From the NCBI RefSeq assembly GCF_001274775.1, contig NZ_LGUE01000006.1:16893-80892 (forward strand): a DNA stretch of 64,000 nucleotides, written 5' to 3'. Position 1 is the stretch's first letter; each line of letters begins with the position of its first letter. The translations under genes and the position numbers were made by a program. Of this stretch, positions 35,494 through 44,208 are shown piece by piece. The DNA is from Rossellomorea marisflavi (GTDB taxonomy: Bacteria; Bacillota; Bacilli; Bacillales; Bacillaceae_B). The notes beneath the pieces were generated by a model, which made no database searches, had not been told where the DNA came from, and saw only the letters and a program-made list of their open reading frames with translations.

Positions 35494-36035
35494 GTCCTCA
35501 GCGCAGTATCGCCATCAGGACACCCCGGCCAACGGATCGTGCGGCCCTTCACGGGTTCTTCCGTCTGGTCATCGAGGACACCTATCGTAAAGAAGGCATC
35601 GCACACCTGGTGGACGATATGGAAGAAGAAATTCGATACAAAAAGTCCCTCCTCCAAAGGCAGGGGGAGGAGCGCTTTTTCCTCCTGGCGGAAAGGGGCG
35701 CACAGATCATCGCAACCATCGAATACGGACCGGCAAGTGAGTTGATCGTGGACTTGACCAGTGGTGCCTATAGGGGTATCCCTGAAGTGGGAACGGTATT
35801 TGTTCATCCTGATCATCAAAGGATAGGCGTCGGTACCCTGATGGTGAATGCCATGCTTTTGATCCTTCTTGGAAGAGGGGTAGAGACTTTTTGTCTCGAT
35901 AGCGGCTATGCCCGTGCTCAGACAGTATGGAAGAAACGATTCGGTGAACCGGATCATCGATTCATTGATCATTGGGGCGAAGGCATGAACCATCTGATCT
36001 GGAAAAGGTCCGTCCGCAGTCAGATTGTATTTTAA
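35490..36035 (+). CDS. GNAT-family N-acetyltransferase
   Basis: 181 residues from GTG 35490, which shares GTGA with the upstream stop; a longer frame from 35466 would overlap more. The acetyl-CoA motif is GTVFVHPDHQRIGVGTLMV (about 100-118), and the C-terminus has the usual FCLDSGYARAQTVWKKRFG. It acetylates an amine on an unknown substrate. Co-transcribed with the oxidoreductase. Confidence 0.83.
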   Translation: MSPQRSIAIRTPRPTDRAALHGFFRLVIEDTYRKEGIAHLVDDMEEEIRYKKSLLQRQGEERFFLLAERGAQIIATIEYGPASELIVDLTSGAYRGIPEVGTVFVHPDHQRIGVGTLMVNAMLLILLGRGVETFCLDSGYARAQTVWKKRFGEPDHRFIDHWGEGMNHLIWKRSVRSQIVF

Positions 36036-36060
36036 GAGGGGCATAGCGCCCTCTTTTTTT
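36034..36060 (+). terminator. Terminator after the acetyltransferase
   Basis: AGAGGGGC-ATA-GCGCCCTCT with seven T residues. Confidence 0.85.
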
Positions 36061-36063
36061 GAT

Positions 36064-36090
36064 TTGACAATATACCTAATGGGGTATAAT
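36064..36090 (+). promoter_or_regulatory. Promoter with CstR-type operator 1
   Basis: TTGACA at 36064-36069 and TATAAT at 36085-36090, a short 15-base spacer. ATACCTAATGGGGTAT (36072-36087) lies between and over the -10. Its half-sites match the operators at 36437 and 37712. A repressor here would block the cstR-like gene, giving autoregulation. Confidence 0.7.
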
Positions 36091-36135
36091 ATAAAAGGTG
36101 TGAAACAGTTCAACATAAAGGGAAGGAGGATGATC

Positions 36136-36396
36136 ATGAACTACGATACGCAAATGAAAAACCGTGTCAAACGCCTTGAAGGACAGCTAAGGGGCGTCTT
36201 GCGGATGATGGAAGAGGGAAAAGACTGCAAAGAGGTCATCACCCAATTGTCTGCAGCACGCTCAGCCATTGAACGTTCAATCGGACTTGTCGTGAGCGCC
36301 AATCTTGTGGAGTGCGTGCGAGCTGCCGATGAGCAGGGAGATGAGACGGATGAGATCATCAAAGAAGCCGTCAATCTATTAGTGAAGAGCCGATAA
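36136..36396 (+). CDS. cstR: CstR-like persulfide-sensing repressor (CsoR/FrmR family)
   Basis: 86 residues from ATG 36136; GGAAGGAGG is correctly spaced for this ATG, not for that at 36130. It is all-helical, with the family's N-terminal KNRVKRLEGQLRGVLRM. Two cysteines remain (GKDCKEV and LVECV), while the copper-binding His of CsoR is Asn here. This is the pattern of CstR, which senses persulfides by disulfide or polysulfide bridging. Genes for sulfur metabolism follow. The alternative is an uncharacterised CsoR relative. Confidence 0.82.
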   Translation: MNYDTQMKNRVKRLEGQLRGVLRMMEEGKDCKEVITQLSAARSAIERSIGLVVSANLVECVRAADEQGDETDEIIKEAVNLLVKSR

Positions 36397-36436
36397 GGAA
36401 AATGGTCATCACCATTTTTTCTTTTGTAAAACATTA

Positions 36437-36450
36437 TACCCTATAGGGTA
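36437..36450. promoter_or_regulatory. CstR-type operator 2
   Basis: TACCCTATAGGGTA is a perfect 14-bp palindrome between cstR and the rhodanese gene, 29 bases before its start. Confidence 0.75.
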
Positions 36451-36478
36451 ATTTAATGAATGAAAGGAATGGAATCAT

Positions 36479-36841
36479 ATGCATATCATCCTATACGCCC
36501 TGTTGGCCATCGTTCTCGTTCTTATCCTATCCCGGCTCATGCCGGTAAAGGGGATCCGGATGATCTCCACGGAAGAGTTAAAAAGGGAATTGAAGAATAA
36601 AAACAAGCAGTTCATCGATGTTCGCACGCCAGGGGAATACAAAGGGAATCACATCAGGGGATTCAAAAATATCCCCCTTCAGCAGCTTCCCAAACAAATC
36701 GCCACGTTATCAAAAGATAAAGAGGTAGTCGTCATCTGTCAGAGCGGGATGAGAAGCATGAACGCTGCCAAACTGCTGAGGAAGAGCGGATTTCATTCCG
36801 TCACCAATGTCAAAGGCGGCATGAATGCCTGGAGATCATAA
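36479..36841 (+). CDS. Membrane-anchored rhodanese
   Basis: 120 residues. One N-terminal membrane helix (about 2-20) is followed by a single rhodanese domain (about 27-118) with active-site loop CQSGMRS (Cys about 85). It moves sulfane sulfur between thiols at the membrane. It lies downstream of a CstR operator. It differs from staphylococcal CstA, which is a multidomain protein, so the symbol is not given. Confidence 0.87.
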   Translation: MHIILYALLAIVLVLILSRLMPVKGIRMISTEELKRELKNKNKQFIDVRTPGEYKGNHIRGFKNIPLQQLPKQIATLSKDKEVVVICQSGMRSMNAAKLLRKSGFHSVTNVKGGMNAWRS

Positions 36842-36856
36842 AGGGGAGTGAGTGAA

Positions 36857-37633
36857 ATGGATGTAAGTTTTATCGTTGTGATTTTTCTCATCGGCTTCAT
36901 CGGTTCTTATATTTCCGGCATGCTTGGGATCGGGGGATCCATCATCAAGTATCCGATGCTTCTCTATATTCCTCCCTTAGTGGGGGTCGCAGCCTTCAGC
37001 GCCCATGAAGTATCCGGCATCAGCGCCGTCCAGGTGTTCTTCGCCACCATCGGAGGGGTCTGGGCGTATCGAAAGGGAGGGTACCTGAATAAGACGCTCA
37101 TTGCCTATATGGGTGGAAGCATCCTGATCGGAAGCTTTGTCGGAGGATACGGCTCCAAGCTTATGTCGGAAGGTGGCATCAACCTGATCTATGGGATCCT
37201 GGCCCTCATCGCCGCGATCATGATGTTCATTCCGAAGAAGGGACTGGATGATATCCCACTAGAGCAAGTGACGTTCAACAAATGGCTGGCGGCTGTATTG
37301 TCCCTTATCGTCGGAGTCGGGGCGGGCATCGTAGGGGCAGCCGGAGCATTCCTCCTCGTCCCGATCATGCTGGTCGTCTTGAAGATCCCTACAAGGATGA
37401 CGATCGCTTCTTCCCTCGCCATCACGTTCATCTCCTCAATCGGGGCCACCGTAGGGAAGGTGACCACGGGCCAGGTCGATTACGGTCCAGCCGCCATCAT
37501 GGTCATTGCGAGCCTGATCGCTTCCCCTCTTGGAGCCATGGCGGGTAAGAAAGTGAATACGAAATGGCTTCAGACGATCCTTGCGCTCCTGATTACTGCC
37601 ACTACCATCAAGATCTGGTGGGATATCCTGTAG
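36857..37633 (+). CDS. TauE/SafE-family sulfite or thiosulfate exporter
   Basis: 258 residues from ATG 36857 (GGGAG site). Eight membrane helices in two repeats, with the family's [15 protein letters not shown] in the first and [16 protein letters not shown] in the second. In cst operons a TauE-like protein exports the sulfite or thiosulfate made by the dioxygenase. Its place between rhodanese and dioxygenase genes supports this role. Confidence 0.85.
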   Translation: MDVSFIVVIFLIGFIGSYISGMLGIGGSIIKYPMLLYIPPLVGVAAFSAHEVSGISAVQVFFATIGGVWAYRKGGYLNKTLIAYMGGSILIGSFVGGYGSKLMSEGGINLIYGILALIAAIMMFIPKKGLDDIPLEQVTFNKWLAAVLSLIVGVGAGIVGAAGAFLLVPIMLVVLKIPTRMTIASSLAITFISSIGATVGKVTTGQVDYGPAAIMVIASLIASPLGAMAGKKVNTKWLQTILALLITATTIKIWWDIL

Positions 37634-37711
37634 GACATATTTTCAGCCTTAAGACCCATTCTAGTAAGAGGAAGAGTGAAAATTGGTAGGAGAGGGTAAC
37701 ATAAGGTTGTA

Positions 37712-37727
37712 TATACCCCATACCGTA
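37712..37727. promoter_or_regulatory. CstR-type operator 3
   Basis: TATACCCCATACCGTA resembles operators 1 and 2 and lies just before the ribosome binding site of the DUF302 gene, so the second half of the block may have its own CstR-controlled promoter. Confidence 0.55.
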
Positions 37728-37735
37728 AAAGGAGG

Positions 37736-38137
37736 ATGAAGAAGTTGGATTTTCATTACACTGTACAAACGGATGGCACGATGAAGGAAGCCATAACGGC
37801 CCTGGAAGATGCGCTCAAAGAAGAGTCCTTTGGCATTCTCTGGACATTTGATATAAAGGATAAGCTGATGGAGAAGGGGTTCACAGTAGATGAACCCTAT
37901 ATGGTACTTGAAGTATGCAATCCACAGGAAGCAGAACGGGTATTGAAGGAGAATAAGCTCGTAGGGTATTTCTTGCCGTGTAAAATTGTCGTTTATCAAG
38001 ATCAAGGCGTGATCAAAATCGGGCTTCCAAAACCGACTGCCCTCATAGGTTTGCTCGACGATCCCGAGCTGAAGGAACTGGCAGGTGACATCGAGAGGCG
38101 TCTGATTGCATGCATCGATCGTTCTATAAAGAAATGA
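37736..38137 (+). CDS. DUF302 protein
   Basis: 133 residues. The DUF302 pattern is clear: DFHYTVQTDGTMKEAITALEDALKEE, FGILWTFDIKDKLMEKG, then VCNPQEAERVL and LPCKIVVY, the latter with the family's conserved Cys. The AAGGAGG site abuts ATG 37736, so TTG 37745 could be the real start. DUF302 proteins are frequent in sulfide-responsive operons but their reaction is not known. Confidence 0.85.
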   Translation: MKKLDFHYTVQTDGTMKEAITALEDALKEESFGILWTFDIKDKLMEKGFTVDEPYMVLEVCNPQEAERVLKENKLVGYFLPCKIVVYQDQGVIKIGLPKPTALIGLLDDPELKELAGDIERRLIACIDRSIKK

Positions 38138-38161
38138 ATTTGATAAAAGGGGTGGAGAATC

Positions 38162-39529
38162 ATGTACTTTAAATCATTTTTTGATGAAAAGCTTGCTCAT
38201 ATGTCGTACCTGATCGGATGTCAGAAAACCGGCGAAGCGCTAGTGATCGATCCGGCAAGGGATGTGGCACCCTATCATGCGGCAGCAAAGAAAGAGGGAT
38301 TGACCATTTCGGCAGCAGCAGAAACCCACATCCATGCTGACTATCTGTCCGGTATCAGGGAGCTTGCGGGTTCCGGAGGAGTGAAGCTCTACGTTTCCGA
38401 TGAAGGCGATCAGGAGTGGAAGTATCAGTACCTGAATGACTACGAGCATGAGCTCTTAAAGGATGGCTCTACGTTCTATATCGGGAATGTGAAATTCGAA
38501 GTCCTTCATACACCCGGGCATACGCCTGAGAGCCTTTCGTTCCTGTTGACGGACGAGGGTGGCGGTGCGGACGAACCGATGGGCATCTTTACGGGTGACT
38601 TCCTATTTGTTGGGGATGTCGGTCGTCCGGATCTTCTCGAAAAAGCAGCCGGAGCCAAAGGAACATCGGAAACGGGGGCCATCGATATGTTCCGATCCTT
38701 GAAGAAGCTCAAAGATCTTCCTGATCATCTGCAGATTTGGCCGGCCCACGGGGCGGGTAGCGCATGCGGGAAGTCCCTCGGTGCCGTCCCCATGTCGACC
38801 CTCGGCTACGAAAGGAAGTTCAACTGGGCCCTCCGGATCACGGATGAGAAGGAGTTCGTCCATGAACTTCTTACCGGTCAACCGGAGCCGCCGACCTATT
38901 TTGCTCAAATGAAGAAGTTGAACAAGGAAGGGCCGCCTCTTCTGACACGGGAAGAGATTCCCCGCAAGAGTGCTCCGACAGAAGGTGCTGTTATCGTGGA
39001 TGCACGGGATGCCTCGCGATTCTCGGACGGTCATCTAAAAGGGTCTCTCAATATCCCGTACAATCGCTCCTTCCCGAACTGGGCAGGATGGCTGCTCGAT
39101 TATGAGCGGTACATCTTCCTGATTGCGGAGGAAGGCAGGATCGGGGAGATCAGAAAGGCGCTTTCTTCTATCGGTCTCGATCAGGTGAAGGGGTATATGG
39201 ATCCGGAAGATCTTCCCGGGCAGCTTGAAACCTATGAATCGATCTCCGTGGAAAAAGCGAATGAACTCATGACGGATGACCACTATTATGTGGTCGATGT
39301 GAGGAATGGGAATGAATGGGAAGATGGGCATATACGTGAAGCTCATCATCACATGCTCGGACATCTCCCTGAAGCGGATCTCCCTCAGGATAAGACCTTG
39401 ATCGTCCACTGCCAGTCCGGCGCCCGGTCCGCCATCGGCGCAAGCCTCCTGCAAGCAAAGGGACATGAGGTATTGAACGTGAAAGGCGGATTCTCAGCTT
39501 GGAAAGGTGCAGGGTATCCAGTGGAATAA
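38162..39529 (+). CDS. cstB: Persulfide dioxygenase-rhodanese fusion (CstB-like)
   Basis: 455 residues. The metallo-beta-lactamase domain (1-250) has the iron-binding THIHADYLSG, HTPGHTPES and GDFLFVGDVGRPDL motifs of ETHE1-type persulfide dioxygenases. The first rhodanese domain (about 270-350) lacks an active Cys. The second (about 365-453) has CQSGARS. CstB oxidises low-molecular-weight persulfides to thiosulfate in staphylococci. The same domain order and the CstR operators support that job here. An AAGGGGTGGAG site precedes the ATG. Confidence 0.88.
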   Translation: MYFKSFFDEKLAHMSYLIGCQKTGEALVIDPARDVAPYHAAAKKEGLTISAAAETHIHADYLSGIRELAGSGGVKLYVSDEGDQEWKYQYLNDYEHELLKDGSTFYIGNVKFEVLHTPGHTPESLSFLLTDEGGGADEPMGIFTGDFLFVGDVGRPDLLEKAAGAKGTSETGAIDMFRSLKKLKDLPDHLQIWPAHGAGSACGKSLGAVPMSTLGYERKFNWALRITDEKEFVHELLTGQPEPPTYFAQMKKLNKEGPPLLTREEIPRKSAPTEGAVIVDARDASRFSDGHLKGSLNIPYNRSFPNWAGWLLDYERYIFLIAEEGRIGEIRKALSSIGLDQVKGYMDPEDLPGQLETYESISVEKANELMTDDHYYVVDVRNGNEWEDGHIREAHHHMLGHLPEADLPQDKTLIVHCQSGARSAIGASLLQAKGHEVLNVKGGFSAWKGAGYPVE

Positions 39530-39568
39530 AAGGAAGCTCGGACCAAACAAAGTCTTTTAGCCATAGTA

Positions 39569-39617
39569 AAACCCGAATTCATTTGCCTGTGATCAGTCAA
39601 TCGAATTCGGGTTTTCT
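39569..39617 (+). terminator. Terminator of the cst block
   Basis: AAAACCCGAATTC (39569 on) pairs with GAATTCGGGTTTT (ending near 39615) around a loop of about 20 bases. Confidence 0.8.
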
Positions 39618-39639
39618 ATTTGTTTCATGAACAAGTTGC

Positions 39640-39740
39640 CAGTGGTTGATTGGAGTGCAAGACGAAGATTCCTGCGTGAAGAGTGGCTCCCCGCAGAAAG
39701 CGTAGTCATGCCCGGAAATCATGAGCGGTGTCAGGAACCT
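39640..39740. repeat. Degenerate Bacillus-type intergenic repeat
   Basis: TTGATTGGAGTGCAAGACGA, TTCCTGCG, CCCCGCAG and AAAGCGTAGTC occur in the order seen in the widespread Bacillaceae hairpin repeat (gattggagcgcaag...cctgcggg...cccgcaggagcg). It is noncoding and may be a mobile or structural repeat. The identification is from memory of that family. Confidence 0.45.
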
Positions 39741-39787
39741 TTACTTATATTGTTCGTCATAAAATGGTATCTTTCTTGTGTTTTCTG

Positions 39788-40762
39788 TTAATCTGCATCA
39801 AAAACGATGCCGGCGGATTTTCGTGCCTGTTCTACGATATCCAGGACGGTGCAGCTGTAATCAAGGAGTTCGTAGCAGCGGTCATAATCCTCATTCTCGT
39901 AGATGTCACGAAATGTTTTCAGCTCGTAGTAGAGTTTATTCGGATTCGTCTGTTCGTTCAGGACCACTTCTTCATCGCCTGTCTTGACGGTGATGGCCTC
40001 GCAGCTCGTTCCGTTCTCCACCTCGATATAGCCCTTCTCACCCTGGATGATGCAGAAGTTCGGGCTTTCCGTATCCTTGGCCCCGACGGCTTCTCCGATA
40101 AAGCCGGGGTATTTCATCAGCACGACGCCCGATGTGTCGATGCCATTTGAATGGGTGTTCGCCATGTAATGGACGGCATCGGGTTTCCCGAACAGGTTCA
40201 TGATGAAGTGGATATTGTAGATATTGATGTCCACAAGGGCACCGCCCGAGAAGGCCGGATTGAAGATATTCGGCGTTTCGCCTGCAAGGAATGTATCGTA
40301 CCGGCTTGAATATTGACTGTAATTGGCCTGAATGAAGCGGATCGGTCCGATCTTCCCGATGTTCTGGCGAATCAATTCGTAGTTTGGCAGGTGGATGGTG
40401 GTGATGGCTTCAAAGAGCATGAGACGCTTTTCCTTTGCCAGCGCCCTCAGTTTTTCAAGCTCCCTGGCCGTCGATGTGAACGGCTTTTCGCAGATAACGT
40501 GTTTTCCTTTATGTAAGGCAGTCCTCACATGCTCGAAATGGAGACTGTTGGGGGAAGCCACATAAATGAAGTCTGCGTCGGCTTCATCGAGCATCCTGTT
40601 CAGATCTGTATAAATGGATGGTCCACCGAACTTGTCTGCAAGGGGGCGTGCACTCGATTCTGCCCGTGAGTACATGGCGGTGCATTGGGCACCTTCCACG
40701 TCATCGACAGCAGAGAGGAACCTTTCGACGATGAATCCTGTTCCGATTGTAGCGATCTTCAT
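39788..40762 (-). CDS. Gfo/Idh/MocA-family oxidoreductase
   Basis: 324 residues from ATG 40762 (GAGGTGAG site). Rossmann motif GTGFIVERFL (about 7-16), CEKPF with the catalytic Lys (about 95) and a C-terminal domain with GGALVDINIYNI. It is a paralog of the gene at 34522, sharing the layout and the E-A-I/M-T-I segment after the Lys motif. Substrate unknown. Divergently oriented to the methyltransferase at 40922. Confidence 0.88.
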   Translation of the reverse strand: MKIATIGTGFIVERFLSAVDDVEGAQCTAMYSRAESSARPLADKFGGPSIYTDLNRMLDEADADFIYVASPNSLHFEHVRTALHKGKHVICEKPFTSTARELEKLRALAKEKRLMLFEAITTIHLPNYELIRQNIGKIGPIRFIQANYSQYSSRYDTFLAGETPNIFNPAFSGGALVDINIYNIHFIMNLFGKPDAVHYMANTHSNGIDTSGVVLMKYPGFIGEAVGAKDTESPNFCIIQGEKGYIEVENGTSCEAITVKTGDEEVVLNEQTNPNKLYYELKTFRDIYENEDYDRCYELLDYSCTVLDIVEQARKSAGIVFDAD

Positions 40763-40921
40763 ATCGCTCACCTCATCTTTCTTATTTGTCCTCCCCATTA
40801 TAATGGACTCCCCCGGGGATGTCATATCTCCAAGGCCTCCAGAAGAAATATCCCAACGCGGCAGGAGAGAGGAGAAATACGTCGAAATCTGTCTATAAAC
40901 AAACGGGAGGATGATGACGAT

Positions 40922-41683
40922 ATGAGTGGTAATAAGTGGAATGGTAAGCATTATGATGATAAAAGCGGATTTGTTTCCCTATATGGGAAAGGCCTGATCG
41001 ATATACTTGATCCGAAGGAAGGCGAGAAGATCCTTGACCTTGGGTGCGGAACCGGTGATTTGACGCAAGGGATTGCGGGATCCGGATCCATCGTAAGGGG
41101 AATCGACTATTCGGAGGACATGATCCTGCGCGCCCGGGAGAAGTATCCGTCCATCTCCTTTGAAGTGGGGGATGCCGCAAACTTCCACACTCCACAACCG
41201 GTGGATGCCGTATTCTCCAACGCTGCCCTTCATTGGGTACGGGATGAAGACGGTGTGGCGGCTTCCGTTGCCCGTGCTTTACGCCCCGGGGGACGATTCG
41301 TCGCTGAATTCGGCGGGAGCCGAAACGTCGGGACGATCATCGCAGGAGTGGAAGAGGAACTGACAGCGTGTGGAATCGATGCCACATCGCGGAATCCGTG
41401 GTACTTCCCGACCGTCGGTGACTACAGCTCGCTCCTAGAGCATCATGGTTTCAGGGTAGCGTTCATTCATCACTATGAGAGGCCTACCCCGCTGCCTGAT
41501 GGAGAAAAGGGACTCGATCACTGGCTTGACGGCTTTGCAGATGATTTCTTTCCGGAGTTTGAGGGGGAAGAAAAGACCTTGGCGTATAAAGGAATCAAGG
41601 AGAGGGTCCGGCCTGTCCTTTTCAAGGACGGGGAATGGGTGGCCGATTATTGGCGGATCCGTGTTGTCGCCGTGAAAGAGTGA
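40922..41683 (+). CDS. Class I SAM-dependent methyltransferase
   Basis: 253 residues from ATG 40922. Motif I LDLGCGTGDLTQGIA (about 39-53), the acidic residue in VRGIDYSEDM, motif II NAALHWVRD and motif III LRPGGRF place it with the trans-aconitate methyltransferase-like (Tam/UbiE) group. The N-terminus WNGKHYDDKSGFVSLYGKGL is typical. Methyl acceptor unknown. Confidence 0.85.
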   Translation: MSGNKWNGKHYDDKSGFVSLYGKGLIDILDPKEGEKILDLGCGTGDLTQGIAGSGSIVRGIDYSEDMILRAREKYPSISFEVGDAANFHTPQPVDAVFSNAALHWVRDEDGVAASVARALRPGGRFVAEFGGSRNVGTIIAGVEEELTACGIDATSRNPWYFPTVGDYSSLLEHHGFRVAFIHHYERPTPLPDGEKGLDHWLDGFADDFFPEFEGEEKTLAYKGIKERVRPVLFKDGEWVADYWRIRVVAVKE

Positions 41684-41833
41684 TCAGTCTGGGAGGGAGA
41701 AATGAGGAGAGCGACTCCTCTCTCTTTCCTTGCAGAAAAATAGATCCATCATCCGTAATCTCAATCTATACAGAGAGGGTCCATCCCATTATAATAGAGT
41801 GACTAAAGTCTCATTTTTCCAGTAGAGGAAGAT

Positions 41834-44194
41834 GTGACTAAAATGAGGTGCACTGTGGAATTGGTTGTACATATTACGAATAACTATGATTTATTTCTTG
41901 TCTTTTTGTCCTATATCATTGCGTTGATCGCAGCGTTTGCTTCTATAGAATTATCGAATCGAGTGAGGCAGACCATGGGAAAGGCAAAGCTTGTCTGGTT
42001 GATGACGGCGGGTGGCGTCCTTGGGCTCGGAATCTGGTCCATGCATTTCATCGGCATGCTCGCTTTTCACCTGTCGAGTACGATGTATTACGATGTCAGC
42101 CTTGTCTTCCTTTCCATTGTCGCTTCCGTGGCAGGATGTTCGGCCGGGTTCTGGACGGTATCATCCGCAGCCCCTGGGAAAAGGCATCTGCTTTATGGAG
42201 CTATCCTCATGGGGACGGGTATTGCATCCATGCACTATATCGGCATGGCGGCCATCCGTCCGATGATGATCAGTTATGATCCACTGTTGGTGACCCTTTC
42301 ACTCGGGATTGCATATTCGTCAGCGTTTGCGGCCCTGTGGCTCGGGTTCTATTCGTCCTTTGCCAAGGAAGGGATGGGATTCAGAGTGAAGCTCGCTTTC
42401 TCCTTGTTCATGGGGGTGGCCATCACGGGTCTTCACTACACGGGGATGTCGGCTGCACACTTTCATCAGCATGAGGGGCATGAAGGGGTAGGCACGGTGG
42501 ACGTGACCTTCCTAACGTGGGGAGTCTTCATCAGTACCCTTTTGATTTTCATCTTCACCTTCTCCTCTATCGCCATCGACCGATTTGTCAGGAAGAAATC
42601 CATTCTTCAGACGATGATGTTCGATTCGGCTGAGGACGGGATCGCCATCTCTGATAAGTCAGGCAGGATCTATCATGCCAATGCTGCGCTCCTTTCCATG
42701 TTTCCTGAGGCACACGGTCAGACCGTTCCCGATGTGTTTGTGGAAGGTACGATGGAGGACAGTCGCTTGACCCTCCCGATAGACACCAAACAAGGGAAAC
42801 GGATTCTCGAGGTGTCGAAGCACGGCATCCGGGGAGAGGGGCTGGAGCACTCCATCTGGTTCACGCGGGATATCACGGAGAAGCGCAAGTCGGAAGACGT
42901 GATCCAGTTCATGGCCTATCATGATCCCCTGACAGAACTCCCGAACCGCTACAAGCTTGAGAAGCTCCTGGATGAGTGGATTGCAGATGGTGAAGGGGTG
43001 TACTGCATCTTCATCGATCTTGACCGTTTGAAGTTCACCAACGATACGCTCGGCCATCAGGCTGGCGATGTGCTGTTGAAAGAGGTGACGAAAAGGCTTA
43101 AGGACGCGCTTCCGGAGGATTGTGTCCTCACTCGACAGGGTGGCGATGAGTTCGTAGTCGTTTCGACCTGTGCCGATAGGGGTAGAGTGAAGAACCTGGC
43201 CAACAAATGTGTCCGTGCCATGAACGAGCCGTTCTCAATCAATGGATCCAATGTGCGGGTGACCATCAGCGCAGGGATCGCCCATTATCCCGAAGACGCG
43301 CGTAACGGGTCGGAGCTCCTGAGCTATGCTGACCTTGCCATGTATGAGTCAAAGAAGAACGGAAAGAACTGCGTCACGGAATTCAATGAAGAAATCAGAC
43401 ATAAGCTTGAAAGGACGATGCTCCTCGAGCAGGGATTCGAGCATGCATTTGAGCAGGAAGAGTTCTACGTCCTCTATCAGCCCAAAGTGAACGTGAAGTC
43501 CGGCAGCCTTGAAGGGGTAGAGGCGCTCATGCGTTGGACCCATCCAAGTGTCGGTCCGGTCTCCCCTGTGGAATTCATCCCGATCATGGAAGAAAAGGGG
43601 ATGATCCACTCTGTGGGCAGATGGGTGCTGAAGGAGGCGTGCAGGCAGTGGGTGAGATGGATAGGGGAAGGGAAGGAGCCCATCGTGATGGGCGTCAACA
43701 TTTCCCCGCTCCAGTTCTCGAGGGAGGACTTCATCCCGTCCGTTCAGGAAGTACTCGATGAAACGGGTATGGATCCCAATTATCTTGAGCTTGAGCTGAC
43801 CGAATCCTCGGCCATGAAATGCGAAGCGGATGTCATCGTCATTCTTGATCGACTGAGGGAGATGGGGATCAAGATCTCCCTGGACGATTTCGGGACAGGC
43901 TATTCATCATTCCGTTATTTGAAGGCACTGCCCGTCGAGATTTTGAAGATTGACCGTTCCTTTCTGGAAGACTTTGAAGGGAACGAAGAGCAGGAAGCCA
44001 TCGTCCGGTCCATGATCACCCTTGGACATAACCTGAATATGAAGGTGCTGGTGGAGGGTGTGGAGGATGCCTATCAGATGGACTGGCTCAAGCGGGAAGG
44101 CTGCGACTTGATCCAGGGATTTTATTTAAGCAGACCGGATACGGCCGAGGCGATTTCCGCGCGCTGGATGAACATAGCGGCCGTATCAAACTAA
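41834..44194 (+). CDS. Cyclic-di-GMP enzyme with MHYT, GGDEF and EAL domains
   Basis: 786 residues from GTG 41834 (AGAGGAA site); GTG 41855 with GAGGTG is an alternative start. The first about 255 residues are seven membrane helices containing three MHYT motifs (MHFIGML, MHYIGMA, LHYTGMS), a proposed sensor of oxygen, CO or NO through bound copper. A PAS-like segment (about 265-355) precedes a GGDEF domain with an intact RQGGDEF (cyclase) and an EAL domain with VEALMRW, LTESSAM and DDFGTGYSS (phosphodiesterase). Both active sites look intact. The net activity cannot be told from sequence. A chemoreceptor-like gene follows after 14 bases. Confidence 0.92.
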   Translation: MTKMRCTVELVVHITNNYDLFLVFLSYIIALIAAFASIELSNRVRQTMGKAKLVWLMTAGGVLGLGIWSMHFIGMLAFHLSSTMYYDVSLVFLSIVASVAGCSAGFWTVSSAAPGKRHLLYGAILMGTGIASMHYIGMAAIRPMMISYDPLLVTLSLGIAYSSAFAALWLGFYSSFAKEGMGFRVKLAFSLFMGVAITGLHYTGMSAAHFHQHEGHEGVGTVDVTFLTWGVFISTLLIFIFTFSSIAIDRFVRKKSILQTMMFDSAEDGIAISDKSGRIYHANAALLSMFPEAHGQTVPDVFVEGTMEDSRLTLPIDTKQGKRILEVSKHGIRGEGLEHSIWFTRDITEKRKSEDVIQFMAYHDPLTELPNRYKLEKLLDEWIADGEGVYCIFIDLDRLKFTNDTLGHQAGDVLLKEVTKRLKDALPEDCVLTRQGGDEFVVVSTCADRGRVKNLANKCVRAMNEPFSINGSNVRVTISAGIAHYPEDARNGSELLSYADLAMYESKKNGKNCVTEFNEEIRHKLERTMLLEQGFEHAFEQEEFYVLYQPKVNVKSGSLEGVEALMRWTHPSVGPVSPVEFIPIMEEKGMIHSVGRWVLKEACRQWVRWIGEGKEPIVMGVNISPLQFSREDFIPSVQEVLDETGMDPNYLELELTESSAMKCEADVIVILDRLREMGIKISLDDFGTGYSSFRYLKALPVEILKIDRSFLEDFEGNEEQEAIVRSMITLGHNLNMKVLVEGVEDAYQMDWLKREGCDLIQGFYLSRPDTAEAISARWMNIAAVSN

Positions 44195-44208
44195 AGGGGA
44201 AATGAAAG

